Shown here: positions 8,613 to 18,163 of the stretch, piece after piece
Position numbering within the stretch: the first letter of the stretch is position 1
Layout of the letters: every line of letters starts with the position of its first letter
NCBI RefSeq assembly: GCF_002860405.1
Contig: NZ_NMWV01000007.1
Location: 171 to 42,447, forward strand
Direction of reading: 5' to 3'
Origin: Bifidobacterium imperatoris
Lineage (GTDB): Bacteria > Actinomycetota > Actinomycetes > Actinomycetales > Bifidobacteriaceae
DNA length: 42,277 nt
Made by a program: the position numbers and the translations under genes
The notes under the pieces: generated by a model
What the model was told of the DNA's origin: nothing
Seen by the model: the letters and a program-made list of their open reading frames with translations, nothing else
Database searches by the model: none

Positions 8613-10268
8613 ATGGATGATATGCAAACGATGCATGCCATGATGCTGGACGATGCCTACCATGTTGAGCAAGTGTTGGCGAACGGACAGTATGGCATTA
8701 CCGAGCTGGTTACGCTCGATGGCACCGGCCCGTTTGTTCGTAAAAAGATTCCTCTGCAATTCGCACGCAGACGCTTATGGTCAACGATTGCTGAATGCCG
8801 TTCGCCACGCTTGCCGCAGATTGAAGCCACATATGAGCTGCCTGACTGGTTTGTGGTGATTTACGATTATGTGCAAGGTGTCACGCTCGAACAGTACATG
8901 GCCGAGCGCGGACGTTTATCTGCTGATGCGGCGATTCGCATTGTTGCGCAATTGTGCGAAGCGGTAGACGAATTGCATCGGTGCGGTATTGTGCACCGCG
9001 ACATCACCCCGGCGAATATCATCATGGCTGCTGACGGCGTGCATCTTATCGATTTTGGCATTGCGCGCGAACACAGTGGCGCTGATGGAGCCAACGGTAT
9101 GCCGCGCTCGCATGATACGACCACGCTGGGTACTTGGGGTTTTGCGGCTCCGGAGCAGTATGGTTTTGCGGCCACTGATGCGCGTAGCGATGTGTACGCC
9201 ATCGGATGTGTATTGGGATTTTTGGTTACCGGTGTGCAGCCTTCAGATAAGAATCACTATGAGCGGCTGCTTGCGGATGCTGATGTGGTTGATTCGCGCA
9301 TTCGCTTCATTGTGCAGCAGGCATGTGCGTTTGAGCCAAGTGCTCGACCGCAGGATGCGGCAGCCTTGCGTCGATTGCTGTATTCCGCGAATGCTGGGTC
9401 GGCAGGCGCGTACGGCAGTGGGGAAGCGCCTGATGCAGCGCATAGTGGTACGGTGCGGCGTTTGCGCAGACGATGGGTGATGTGGATTGCTGCGGTGCTG
9501 GTAATGGTGCTGATTGTGGCCGGCGGCATTACCGGATATGCGCTGTTGCGTGGGAATCTTGGCGGTGGGCTTGCGCAATCGAGCTCCGATACGCAAACTT
9601 CAACCGGTAAGGTTCCTGATAAGAACGGTGGCGATTCCTCGCCGGATTCATCGTCAGCTGGCAGTAACGATGGGAAGGAAGCGTTGCAGAATAACCCTCT
9701 TGAACTGACCGAATCTGGATGGTCGGCACCAAACGGGTATGTGGAATATGCGCTTGCGCTGCATAATACGGATGTTACGTATGCTGTACAGTTCCCTCAG
9801 GTCACGGTTACCGGTAAAAGTGCCGATGGATCGGTGATGTTTTCGCATACACAGGTGTTCGCTATCGTGTATGCCTCAGAGACTGCGTATTTCGCAGGGC
9901 AGGCCGGGGACGGTGAGAAACCGGCGAGTGTGGAATTCACGGTGGAGAAGCCATCAGCGGATGATTTGTTGGATACCGGTGGCGCGGAGTCGTTCACTGT
10001 TCGGGGAGTCAAAGCGCGCAAGATCGATTTGGGCGGTACGACCTTCAGCGGGGAAGTGGTGTGCGAGCGTGATGATGACAATGGCAAAGGCTTATATGCG
10101 GACGACATCAGTGTGACGCTTGTCTTGCGTGATAAACAGGGACAGATCGTATATGGGCGCAATACCAATGTGATCAAGCCCGCACAGGGCAGTGCCAAGG
10201 CGTTTTCTATCGAGACGTACGATTTGCCGGCATATGCGTCATACGATGTGTATGCGCATGTGTACTAG
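8613..10268 (+). CDS. membrane-anchored serine/threonine protein kinase
   Basis: The protein is 551 aa. Residues about 15-260 form a Hanks-type kinase: glycine-rich loop LANGQYG, candidate lysine in VRKKI, HRD at 128-130, metal-binding Asn135, DFG at 147-149, then an AAPEQYG segment. One transmembrane helix (about 288-312) follows a basic stretch. A Ser/Gly/Asp-rich linker then leads to an exposed beta-rich domain resembling FxLYD/DUF5067-like domains. No PASTA repeats are present, so this is not the PknB cell-division kinase. ATG 8613 has GGAGGG 6 nt upstream; an ATG at 8547 is in frame but has a poor SD. The catalytic residues look intact. The substrate and external signal are unknown. Confidence 0.85.
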   Translation: MDDMQTMHAMMLDDAYHVEQVLANGQYGITELVTLDGTGPFVRKKIPLQFARRRLWSTIAECRSPRLPQIEATYELPDWFVVIYDYVQGVTLEQYMAERGRLSADAAIRIVAQLCEAVDELHRCGIVHRDITPANIIMAADGVHLIDFGIAREHSGADGANGMPRSHDTTTLGTWGFAAPEQYGFAATDARSDVYAIGCVLGFLVTGVQPSDKNHYERLLADADVVDSRIRFIVQQACAFEPSARPQDAAALRRLLYSANAGSAGAYGSGEAPDAAHSGTVRRLRRRWVMWIAAVLVMVLIVAGGITGYALLRGNLGGGLAQSSSDTQTSTGKVPDKNGGDSSPDSSSAGSNDGKEALQNNPLELTESGWSAPNGYVEYALALHNTDVTYAVQFPQVTVTGKSADGSVMFSHTQVFAIVYASETAYFAGQAGDGEKPASVEFTVEKPSADDLLDTGGAESFTVRGVKARKIDLGGTTFSGEVVCERDDDNGKGLYADDISVTLVLRDKQGQIVYGRNTNVIKPAQGSAKAFSIETYDLPAYASYDVYAHVY

Positions 10269-10286
10269 GATATTCCGGTACGGTAT

Positions 10287-10304
10287 TGATGTATCGTTAC
10301 ATCA
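10287..10304. promoter_or_regulatory. LacI-type operator upstream of the nucleoside-module regulator
   Basis: TGATGTA-TCGT-TACATCA is a perfect 18-bp LacI-style palindrome with a central CG, 40 bp before the regulator start. It matches the pattern TGATNNANCGTTNNATCW shared with two sites at 11493-11510 and 11525-11542, suggesting autoregulation. Confidence 0.6.
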
Positions 10305-10343
10305 GGAGTGTGCTCTACTGATATTGAGGTAGGGGAGGGCCTT

Positions 10344-11354
10344 ATGGCATTCGTGACCATTCGAGATATTGCGCAGGAAGCCGGCGTTTCCGTTACGGCG
10401 GTTTCGCAGATTCTGCATGATAAAGGCCGTTTCTCTCAGCAGACGCGCGAACTGGTGCGTCAGACCGCCGAACGATTGGGGTATGTGCCCGACCAGCGTG
10501 CTCGTGCGATGCGTTCGGCCGCCACGCAAACCGTAGGACTTCTGGTACCGGACCTACGCAACCCGTATTTCGCCGACATGGTTTCCTCGATGGAGGAGGA
10601 GCTGTATAGACGAGGTTTTACCACGTTGATTGGTTCCTATGGTGAACGGGTGGATAGGCAGGATGCGTTCTTGCGCAGTCTGCTCGGCCAGCGTATCGAT
10701 GGGGCCATCGTAGTGCCGCAAGGTGGGCTTTCCCAAGGATTGCAACTGTTGATTGAGCGTAAGTTGCCGTTGGTGTTTGTGGATCGTCTGGTGCCGGGAG
10801 CGGAGAATGTTCCGTTTGTGGTTTCCGATCCCAAACCTGGTTTGGAGGAGGCTCTGGAACGACTGGCCGGGCTGGGGCACAGGGCAATTGGATTTGTTTC
10901 GCATTCCGCATTGGGGTCGTTCAGCGTAAACGAACGTGCGAAGGCGTTTTCCGCTGCCATTCGAGAGCGGATTCCTGGCGGGACCGGCGTGGTGGTTGAC
11001 TGTAATTCAACGGTCGAGTCGAGATCTTCTGCTCTGGAGCGTTTGAACAATGCGGGGGTTACGGCCATTATCTGTGCGTATTCTCCGGATGCCATCACCA
11101 TGTTGGGGCTGCTTCAGGAACGTGGCATTGCCATCGGCGATGCGGTGTCGCTGATTTCGTTCGATGACATCGAGGCATTTCGTTTGATGGTTCCGCAAGT
11201 ATCCGTGATCTCTCAGCAGGCCGATGCGATGGGCCGGCTTGGCGTTGAGATGCTGATACGGCGTATCGCTTCGGGAACTGAAGTGGCTGCGCATACGCAC
11301 TGTGTGCCCACGGTATTGCATATGCGCGGATCATGCGGTGTCGCAGTCGTATGA
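10344..11354 (+). CDS. LacI-family transcriptional regulator, probably of nucleoside/ribose use
   Basis: This 336-aa repressor has an N-terminal LacI HTH (TIRDIAQEAGVSVTAVSQ) and a hinge (RARAMRSAATQTVGLLVPD). A periplasmic-binding-protein-like sensor domain follows, ending in the usual LISFDDIEAFRLMVP motif. ATG 10344 is preceded by GGGGAGGG; an upstream in-frame codon at 10308 lacks these features and would extend the protein before the HTH. It lies just ahead of the nucleoside hydrolase, transporter and ribokinase genes. The effector (ribose, ribose phosphate or a nucleoside) is inference from neighbours. Confidence 0.9.
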   Translation: MAFVTIRDIAQEAGVSVTAVSQILHDKGRFSQQTRELVRQTAERLGYVPDQRARAMRSAATQTVGLLVPDLRNPYFADMVSSMEEELYRRGFTTLIGSYGERVDRQDAFLRSLLGQRIDGAIVVPQGGLSQGLQLLIERKLPLVFVDRLVPGAENVPFVVSDPKPGLEEALERLAGLGHRAIGFVSHSALGSFSVNERAKAFSAAIRERIPGGTGVVVDCNSTVESRSSALERLNNAGVTAIICAYSPDAITMLGLLQERGIAIGDAVSLISFDDIEAFRLMVPQVSVISQQADAMGRLGVEMLIRRIASGTEVAAHTHCVPTVLHMRGSCGVAVV

Positions 11355-11413
11355 TGTTGGGCCTCTATGGATTTCCTGATTGACGCACCGGCTAGCAAGA
11401 ATGACGGCTGGGG

Positions 11414-11435
11414 CAGCCTATATGTGTATAGGCTG
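11414..11435 (+). terminator. stem-loop after the LacI gene
   Basis: CAGCCTATA (11414-11422) and TATAGGCTG (11427-11435) form a perfect 9-bp stem with a 4-nt loop, 59 nt after the stop codon. A U-tract is lacking, so terminator function is only probable. Confidence 0.45.
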
Positions 11436-11482
11436 AGTGCTGTCGTGCTGATATGCAACACGCTGAAAAGGGCAATGGTTAT

Positions 11483-11542
11483 TTGACAATATTGATTTAA
11501 CGTTTTATCTTTGATGTTGTCAGATGATAAAACGTTAAATCA
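11483..11542 (+). promoter_or_regulatory. promoter with two LacI operators for the nucleoside operon
   Basis: TTGACA (11483-11488), a 17-nt spacer and TATCTT (11506-11511) form a strong promoter. Two operator-like sites, TGATTTAACGTTTTATCT (11493-11510) and TGATAAAACGTTAAATCA (11525-11542), are 32 bp apart centre to centre, about three helical turns. The first covers the spacer and -10; the second covers the start of transcription and beyond. Together they form an 18-bp perfect inverted repeat pair. This layout predicts tight repression, possibly cooperative. Confidence 0.7.
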
Positions 11543-11624
11543 AAGCTTTCGGGCTAGACCACAACGCCCATCATCACCGGTCGCGGAAGACCGGTTTAAC
11601 GCCATCAATGAAGAAAGGCACTCA

Positions 11625-12581
11625 ATGAAGAAGCTCATTCTCGATCTCGATACCGGTGTAGATGACGCGCTTGCCATCTCCTATGCACTGGGCAGCCCGG
11701 AGGTCGAACTCATCGGCATCACTGGTACGTACGGCAATGTGCTGCTCGATCAAGGTGTACGCAATGCACTGGCTATCACCGATCTGCTGGGTCATCCGGA
11801 AGTCAAGGTGTATAAGGGCTTGCCGCATTCCAGCACTACCGATTCCTTTGAAGTGCTCGACATTTCCGCTTTCATCCACGGCAAGAACGGCATTGGAGAA
11901 GTCGAAATCCCGGATTCTCCGCGTCAGCCGGAAACCGAATCCGCGGTCGACTTCATCATCGATGCAGTAAAGACCTACGGTAAGGATTTGATCTACGTAC
12001 CCACCGGTCCAATGACCAACATTGCCGCAGCTCTAAAGAAAGTTCCCGAAATCAAGGATGAAATCGGCAATATCGTGCTCATGGGTGGCGCACTGACCGT
12101 ACCGGGCAACTGCAACGCTTGCATGGAAGCCAACATTTCCCAAGATCCGGAAGCCGCGAACGAACTGTTCCATTCAGGTGCTCCTGTCACTATGGTCGGC
12201 CTCGACGTAACGCTGCGCACGCTGCTGACCTATAAGGAAACCCAGCAGTGGCGTGATCTCGGTACCAAGGCCGGCAACTTCCTCGCGGATATGACCGACT
12301 TCTATATCAAAGCCTATGAGACCACGTCGCCACACCTCGGTGGCTGCGGTCTGCATGATCCGCTCGCTGTGGCGGTGGCCATCGACCCAAGTCTTGTCAC
12401 CCTGCTGCCACTCAATATGAAGGTCGATCTGGAAGGCCCGACCCGCGGCCGTACCATCGGAGACGAAACCCGCTTGAGCGAACCGGCTGACACCACCAAG
12501 GCCGCCGTGCAGGTTGATGTGCCGCGCTTCCTCAACGAATTCATGACCCGCATCACTAACCTCGCCAAGGCCGCCGAGTAA
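11625..12581 (+). CDS. inosine-uridine-type nucleoside hydrolase
   Basis: This 318-aa protein of the IunH family cleaves the N-glycosidic bond of ribonucleosides to give a free base and ribose. The N-terminal calcium-binding signature LDLDTGVDDA (Asp7, Asp9, Asp13/14) is intact, as are VLMGGA, the DPEAAN segment and the C-terminal HDPLAVA motif. ATG 11625 gives a protein starting exactly at this fold; upstream in-frame codons would cover the operator region. It is the first gene of an operon with an MFS transporter (33 nt downstream) and, further on, ribokinase. Base preference cannot be read from sequence. Confidence 0.92.
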   Translation: MKKLILDLDTGVDDALAISYALGSPEVELIGITGTYGNVLLDQGVRNALAITDLLGHPEVKVYKGLPHSSTTDSFEVLDISAFIHGKNGIGEVEIPDSPRQPETESAVDFIIDAVKTYGKDLIYVPTGPMTNIAAALKKVPEIKDEIGNIVLMGGALTVPGNCNACMEANISQDPEAANELFHSGAPVTMVGLDVTLRTLLTYKETQQWRDLGTKAGNFLADMTDFYIKAYETTSPHLGGCGLHDPLAVAVAIDPSLVTLLPLNMKVDLEGPTRGRTIGDETRLSEPADTTKAAVQVDVPRFLNEFMTRITNLAKAAE

Positions 12582-12614
12582 TACCACCATCGCATATATA
12601 TAAGGACTTCAATC

Positions 12615-14033
12615 ATGTCGAATACCGCAACTGTGCCTGCAAACGCATCCGCTGATCCGTGGGCCGATCCGGAAACCAGCAGCAGCATGGCCGTCAAGGC
12701 CCTGATTCCGCTGCTCATCACCTTCATTCTCGGCACCCTGTGTCTGCAGGGCTTCAACTTGGTCTTCACCCAAGTCGGTGCAGACGTCGGCGCACCAGCG
12801 CAGGCCTCGCTGATCACTGCCATCCCCGGCATCGTGCTCGGCATCGTCTGCTTCATCTACGGCTCCCTTGGTGATTTCGTCTCCCTGAAGAAGCTCGTGG
12901 TCGTTGGTCTGATCACCCTGTTCATTGGCTCGATTTTCGGCTTCGTGGCCAACTTCTTCTTTGCCGCGAACCTGTGGACCGTAATCATCGCCCGCGTCCT
13001 GCAGACCGCAGGCGAGCAGGTGGCCGGTTCCGCGTTCCTCGTGGTGGCCAGCAAGTACCTGAAGCCATCGCTCAAGGTGATTTTCTTCGGCCTGTTCACT
13101 GCCGGCTACCAGCTGTCCGCATCCATTGGCGTATTCGCTGCCGGCATCCTGAGCTCCATCGCATGGCAATACCTGTTCCTCATTCCTTCCGTCACCATCG
13201 TCTTCCTGCCGCTGCTGCTCAAGAACCTGCCGGACAAGCAGGGCAATGGCGAGAAAGTCGATTGGCTCGGCTTCACCATCTTCGGCGTGGCCACCGCATT
13301 CCTCACCCTGTTCTTCTCCTACATGGCATGGTGGATGCTCGCCGTGGCCATCGCACTGTTCGTGGTCTTCGCCGTGTACATCACCAAGGCTGCCAAGCCG
13401 TTCGTGACTCCGGAATTCTTCAAGAACAAGCGTTGGCTGTGCGCCATCAGCCTGATTCTGGTGTTCTACTTCACCAACTACTTCATCTCCCCGATGTTCA
13501 ACGCCATCGGCACCAACATCTACGGTATGACCACCACGCAGGTCTCCCTGCACATCGTGTTCGCCTTCCTCGTGGCCGCTGCATTCGGCATCTGCTCGGG
13601 CGGCATCGTAGGCAAAATCGGCATCCAGCGTGCCCTGCCCATTGCCGGCACACTGATGGCGGTCGGTTTCATCGCCTCCGGTCTGGCTGTCAACTCCGGA
13701 TTCGTGGTGCTCACCCTGTGCGCATGCTTCTTCTACGCAGGCTGCGGCCTCATGTACTCGCCGGTCGTTACCACCGTGCTTGGTACGCTGTCCGCTGACG
13801 AGTCCGGCCGCGGCGTGGGCATGAACGATCTGGCCATGAACGTCAGCCCCTCCATCGGCATCGCACTGTTCTCCAGCCTCATGGGTTCGCAAGCATTCTC
13901 CGGATTCAGCGTGATTGGAGCCTCCGGTGCGGCCGCCAGCTACTCCAACATCCTGATTCTCGCCGGCTGCGCGCCGATCCTCGGTCTGATTGTGTTCTTC
14001 GCCTTCCGCAAGAAGATCTACACCGATAAGTAA
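12615..14033 (+). CDS. MFS transporter, DHA2-like, candidate nucleoside/ribose permease
   Basis: This 472-aa protein has about 14 predicted membrane helices, starting at LIPLLITFILGTLCLQG and ending at ILAGCAPILGLIVFFAF. The basic C-terminal tail is RKKIYTDK. The loop between helices 2 and 3 contains a modified MFS motif A (GSLGDFVSLKKL). By family it resembles drug/proton antiporters. Its place between nucleoside hydrolase and ribokinase suggests it instead moves nucleosides, ribose or a base; export of unused bases is an alternative. AAGGAC lies upstream of ATG 12615. A hairpin follows the gene. Confidence 0.85.
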   Translation: MSNTATVPANASADPWADPETSSSMAVKALIPLLITFILGTLCLQGFNLVFTQVGADVGAPAQASLITAIPGIVLGIVCFIYGSLGDFVSLKKLVVVGLITLFIGSIFGFVANFFFAANLWTVIIARVLQTAGEQVAGSAFLVVASKYLKPSLKVIFFGLFTAGYQLSASIGVFAAGILSSIAWQYLFLIPSVTIVFLPLLLKNLPDKQGNGEKVDWLGFTIFGVATAFLTLFFSYMAWWMLAVAIALFVVFAVYITKAAKPFVTPEFFKNKRWLCAISLILVFYFTNYFISPMFNAIGTNIYGMTTTQVSLHIVFAFLVAAAFGICSGGIVGKIGIQRALPIAGTLMAVGFIASGLAVNSGFVVLTLCACFFYAGCGLMYSPVVTTVLGTLSADESGRGVGMNDLAMNVSPSIGIALFSSLMGSQAFSGFSVIGASGAAASYSNILILAGCAPILGLIVFFAFRKKIYTDK

Positions 14034-14097
14034 GCAATACTTCCGATCAACCATCGGACGGCTGTGATACTACGGCCGAATATAGTAGCCATATCAA

Positions 14098-14133
14098 GGC
14101 CGTTGGGCCGGTCTTATATCCGGTTCAACGGCC
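14098..14133 (+). terminator. stem-loop between MFS gene and ribokinase gene
   Basis: GGCCGTTG pairs with CAACGGCC, with an inner CCGG/CCGG stem separated by 2-nt internal loops. No U-tract follows. It may be an mRNA-stability element in the operon or a weak terminator. Confidence 0.5.
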
Positions 14134-14193
14134 GTTCTCATGCGAAAATCACTCAGTTTCCCAATCAATTCACCTCACGAAAAGGCAACTCTC

Positions 14194-15198
14194 ATGTCTG
14201 ATTCTGTTTCTTCTTTCTTCTCTTCCACTACCTCTTCCAATAATGATGTGCTTGCCTTGCTCGACCATATTCACGGTTCGGTCAGCGTGGTTGGCTCAAT
14301 GAACGCTGACTACACCGTTGCCGCACAACGTCTTCCCGGCCCGGGAGAGACGGTTGCAGGCGGACCATTGCAGATCTTGCCTGGCGGCAAGTCCGGCAAT
14401 CAAGCTGCTGCAGCAGCGCGTATAGGTGCCAATGTGCGCATATTTGGCGCGGTCGGCTCGGATAGCAACGCTGATTTTCTGCTGGGAGCCTTAGACGATG
14501 CTGGCGTAGACACTGCCAATGTGCGTCGCGTGGCTGGACCGAGCGGCACCACCGTCATTATGGTGGACGCGGCAGGGGAGAACGCCATCGTGTATTCACC
14601 GGGTTCCAATGCACAAGTCACAGCGGACTATATTGAAGCCTCACGCGAGGCATTGACCGGCGCCAGTGTGCTCGGACTGTGTTTGGAAAGTCCGATGGAA
14701 GCTGTGACTGCGGCGGCACGCATGTGTCATGAGGCCGGAGTCAAGGTACTGCTCAATAATTCACCGTTCACGCCGGTTTTGCCAGCTGAGCTCATCGAAG
14801 CTGCTGATGTGCTGTTGGTTAACGAACATGAAATGGTGCAATTGCTAGGGATTGCAGAGCCTGAGAATGATGATTGGTCAACGTTTGACTGGGAGACCGC
14901 ACGGCAGCGCATGCACGAATACGGGTTCAAGCAGGCGATAGTCACTTTAGGCGGTGATGGATCGATGGTACTGGATTCCGCATGCACGCGTATTGCGCCG
15001 GTGAAGGTGGATGCTGTGGATACCACCGGGTGCGGCGACTCATTCATGGGTACTGTGCTGGCGGGGCTTGCCTCTGGTTTTGCGCTGCGCGAGGCGGCCA
15101 GCCTGGCATCATATGTGTCCGCCTATGCGGCCACCGGTTACGGTGCCCAAGCATCCTATGGCACGGCGGCGCAGATCAGGGAGCGTTTTTCCTTCTGA
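14194..15198 (+). CDS. rbsK: ribokinase (PfkB family)
   Basis: This 334-aa PfkB-family sugar kinase phosphorylates ribose to ribose 5-phosphate using ATP. The substrate motif GSMNADYTV, the glycine-rich GGKSGNQAAAAARIGA and the catalytic/anion-hole motif DTTGCGDSFMG are present. ATG 14194 is preceded by AAAAGG. The N-terminus carries an unusual Ser/Thr/Asn-rich stretch of about 25 residues before the fold. With the nucleoside hydrolase it completes a route from nucleoside to the pentose-phosphate level, where bifidobacteria use phosphoketolase (established for the genus). The palindromic repeat begins 8 nt after its stop. Confidence 0.9.
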   Translation: MSDSVSSFFSSTTSSNNDVLALLDHIHGSVSVVGSMNADYTVAAQRLPGPGETVAGGPLQILPGGKSGNQAAAAARIGANVRIFGAVGSDSNADFLLGALDDAGVDTANVRRVAGPSGTTVIMVDAAGENAIVYSPGSNAQVTADYIEASREALTGASVLGLCLESPMEAVTAAARMCHEAGVKVLLNNSPFTPVLPAELIEAADVLLVNEHEMVQLLGIAEPENDDWSTFDWETARQRMHEYGFKQAIVTLGGDGSMVLDSACTRIAPVKVDAVDTTGCGDSFMGTVLAGLASGFALREAASLASYVSAYAATGYGAQASYGTAAQIRERFSF

Positions 15199-15205
15199 GT
15201 AACCG

Positions 15206-15367
15206 CGCAGCGAATCATTCTCATTAACAACCGTGCAGGGATTACGCACACAATCGAACAAAAGCGCATTGCTACCATCGTTGGAATCGCAGGGAAAATG
15301 CGGTTACGATGTTCGTTTGAGAGTGCGTCAATCCCCGCACGGTTGTTAATGAGAACCATTCGCTGCG
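15206..15367. repeat. 162-bp palindromic repeat element, copy 2
   Basis: CGCAGCGAAT (15206-15215) pairs with ATTCGCTGCG (15358-15367). TTCTCATTAACAACCGTGC pairs with GCACGGTTGTTAATGAGAA, and further blocks follow inward. The apex holds CCATCGTTGGAAT, matching copy 1 at 6721-6733 at 12 of 13 positions. It fills the gap between rbsK and the UvrA-like gene and runs directly into that gene's ribosome-binding site. Confidence 0.85.
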
Positions 15368-15386
15368 GGGGAGGGAGGGGAGCTTC

Positions 15387-18041
15387 ATGACACAAGGGCA
15401 GCAGCAGAAGCCAACTACAATAGAAGTGCGCGGCGCCCGCGTGCATAACCTTAAAAACATCAACGTCGATGTGCCGTTGGGCGAGCTGGTTGGCATCGCC
15501 GGCGTCTCCGGTTCAGGCAAAAGCTCCCTGGCATTAGGCGTGCTCTACGCGGAAGGCTCCCGGCGATATCTCGAAGCCCTCTCCACATACACGCGTCGCC
15601 GTTTGACCCAGGCCTCCCGCGCGCAAGTCGACGAAGTGTTGCATGTGCCGGCTGCGCTTGCCCTGCATCAGCGGCCGGCAGTTCCCGGCATTCGCTCAAC
15701 GTTCGGCACAATGACCGAACTGCTCAATAGCTTGCGATTGCTGTTCTCCCGCTGCGCATCACATGTCTGTCCATATTGCGGCGCGCGCCAAAAACCCACG
15801 CTGAATGTGGCAGCTGAACTGCCGATGATCTGTATTAGTTGCGGCAAGGAATTCCAAGCTCCGGGCGCAGAATCATTGGCATTCAATTCAGCTGGCGCAT
15901 GCCCTACCTGCTCAGGCACCGGCATTGTGCGCGAAGTGAACCGTGCGGCCTTGGTGCCAGATGAGTCAAAAAGCATCGATGACGGTGCGGTGTTGCCGTG
16001 GGGTTCCCTGATGTGGGATCTGATGAAGCAGGTGTGCGGTGCGATGGGCGTGCGCACCAATGTGCCGTTCAAAGAATTGACACCTGAAGAGCGCGATATC
16101 GTCTTCAATGGTCCGGCAGTCAAAAAGCATATTCTGTACCGGCCAAAGAAAGGTGACGATTTCGCTGAACTGGACTTCACCTACTACAACGCGGTCTACA
16201 CGGTGGAAAACGCGCTCGCCAAAGCCAAGGATGAGCAGGGTTTGAAGCGTGTGGCGAGGTTTCTGGAAGAAAAGCCATGCCATGACTGTGGTGGTACGAG
16301 GCTGAGCTCGGCGGCCCGAGGGCCTGAAATTCGTGGTATTAATCTGGCGCAAGCCACGGCTATGACCTTGGATGATGCGGTGGCTTGGATGCACGGTGTG
16401 CCGGAATCATTGCCGGTTGACATGCGCCCGATGGCCACCAATATTTGTGAGTCTTTCCTCGATGTGGCGAAGCGGCTGCTCGAGCTCGGGCTTGGGTATC
16501 TTGCACTGGATCGTGCCGGTTCCACTTTGTCCACCGGCGAACGCCAGCGCGTGCAGTTGGCGCGTGCCGTGCGCAACCGCACCACCGGCGTGCTGTATGT
16601 GCTGGACGAGCCGTCCATCGGGCTACATCCCTCGAATGTAGACGGTCTGCTTGGCGTGATGCATGATCTGGTGGCGGACGGCAATTCCGTGGTCGTGGTC
16701 GACCATGATGTGCGCGTGCTCAAAGCCGCGGACCATCTCATCGAAATGGGGCCGGTCGCCGGTGCCGGCGGTGGCTATGTGATTGCACAGGGTGCGGTTA
16801 GTGAGGTGGCGCATAATGCGAACAGCCGTATTGCGCCTTTCTTGAGCGAAGACGGGCAGCAACGGATTCGCGCGCGAGTTGCTGTCCACGATGATTCTTC
16901 CGAAACGATGCCGCAGCCAAGCCGACCTGAAGCAGCATCAACGGAATCAAGCATGTTCGCCAACGGACGTATTCACATGGAGACCGGTTCGCTGCATACG
17001 GTCAAGCCATTGACCGTGGATATTCCGCGCGGCCGATTAGTGGCCGTCACCGGTGTTTCCGGTTCTGGGAAAACCACGATGGTGCTGGAGTCGCTGATTC
17101 CAGCGCTGAAAGCCGCGGCCGCCGGTGAATCATTGCCGAAGCATGTGCATGCGTTGCAGGCGGACGGTATAACACGCGCCAATCTCATCGACGCCACGCC
17201 CATCGGCGCGAATGTGCGTTCCACTGTGGCCACGTATGCTGGCATCCATGATGAGCTGCGCCGAGCATTCGCACGTTGCGAGGAAGCCAAAGCGGCTGGT
17301 TATAAGGCCGGCGACTTTTCCTATAACACCGGCCGGTTGCGCTGCCCAACCTGCGATGGTACCGGTTCGATTTCGCTCGATGTGCAGTTTCTGCCGGATG
17401 TGACCATTGCCTGCCCAGACTGCCAGGGCTCGCGTTATGCGCCGGAAGCCAGCACCATTCATCGGCAGGTGAAAGCTGCGAAATCCTCAACCGGTCGAAA
17501 GACTGCGAAGAATGTGGCAGACGAAAGCGGTAACGCTGTTACCTCGGATGTTTTCGAGGTGTCGCGCTTGCTAACACTGCCGCAACTGATGTCCATGAGC
17601 GTGGACGAGGCGCTGGCCGTGACCGCTGATATGCGAAAAGTGCATGCACGCCTTATCACCTTGCATGATTTGGGGCTTGGCTATCTGACTCTTGGCGAAC
17701 CCACGCCATCCCTTTCCGGCGGCGAGGCGCAGCGATTGAAGCTCGCCAGTGAGATGGGTCGTGCGCAATCCGACGCGGTGTTTGTTTTCGACGAGCCGAC
17801 CATCGGCCTTCATCCCCTCGATGTGCAGGTGTTGCTCGGTGTATTCGACCGGTTGATGGCAAGCGGTGCCACGGTAGTGGTCATCGAACATGACTTGGAT
17901 GTCATCGCTAATGCCGACTGGGTGATTGATCTGGGACCGGGCGGTGGAGAAGCGGGCGGACGCATCATAGCCACTGGTACGCCGGAACAGATTGCATCTG
18001 ATCCCGTGAGTATCACCGGCAGGTATCTCAGCGTGCGCTGA
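15387..18041 (+). CDS. UvrA-like ABC ATPase (UvrA2 / class II type)
   Basis: This 884-aa double ABC ATPase has two Walker A motifs (GVSGSGKSS near residue 39 and GVSGSGKTT in the second half). The two signatures are [13 protein letters not shown] and [13 protein letters not shown]. It keeps zinc-type [13 protein letters not shown] and [14 protein letters not shown] clusters. At 884 aa it is shorter than housekeeping UvrA (about 940-1000 aa), and the region where UvrB is bound looks reduced, which is the hallmark of UvrA2. Such proteins are known in DNA-damage tolerance and in self-resistance to DNA-binding drugs in actinobacteria. The strong SD GGGAGGGAGGGG precedes ATG 15387. It is followed in the same direction by a MATE exporter, which fits a protection role (inference). 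Confidence 0.88.
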   Translation: MTQGQQQKPTTIEVRGARVHNLKNINVDVPLGELVGIAGVSGSGKSSLALGVLYAEGSRRYLEALSTYTRRRLTQASRAQVDEVLHVPAALALHQRPAVPGIRSTFGTMTELLNSLRLLFSRCASHVCPYCGARQKPTLNVAAELPMICISCGKEFQAPGAESLAFNSAGACPTCSGTGIVREVNRAALVPDESKSIDDGAVLPWGSLMWDLMKQVCGAMGVRTNVPFKELTPEERDIVFNGPAVKKHILYRPKKGDDFAELDFTYYNAVYTVENALAKAKDEQGLKRVARFLEEKPCHDCGGTRLSSAARGPEIRGINLAQATAMTLDDAVAWMHGVPESLPVDMRPMATNICESFLDVAKRLLELGLGYLALDRAGSTLSTGERQRVQLARAVRNRTTGVLYVLDEPSIGLHPSNVDGLLGVMHDLVADGNSVVVVDHDVRVLKAADHLIEMGPVAGAGGGYVIAQGAVSEVAHNANSRIAPFLSEDGQQRIRARVAVHDDSSETMPQPSRPEAASTESSMFANGRIHMETGSLHTVKPLTVDIPRGRLVAVTGVSGSGKTTMVLESLIPALKAAAAGESLPKHVHALQADGITRANLIDATPIGANVRSTVATYAGIHDELRRAFARCEEAKAAGYKAGDFSYNTGRLRCPTCDGTGSISLDVQFLPDVTIACPDCQGSRYAPEASTIHRQVKAAKSSTGRKTAKNVADESGNAVTSDVFEVSRLLTLPQLMSMSVDEALAVTADMRKVHARLITLHDLGLGYLTLGEPTPSLSGGEAQRLKLASEMGRAQSDAVFVFDEPTIGLHPLDVQVLLGVFDRLMASGATVVVIEHDLDVIANADWVIDLGPGGGEAGGRIIATGTPEQIASDPVSITGRYLSVR

Positions 18042-18163
18042 GCCGCGGAAGTGCTGCGATCACAGTACTTTTTGCGCGAAAAGTGCGTTGCTGATACAGC
18101 ATATGCCTCGTATGGCGGGCGAATAAGAGAGCTTAGGTGCGGCAGGGGAGTAGGATAACCGGC

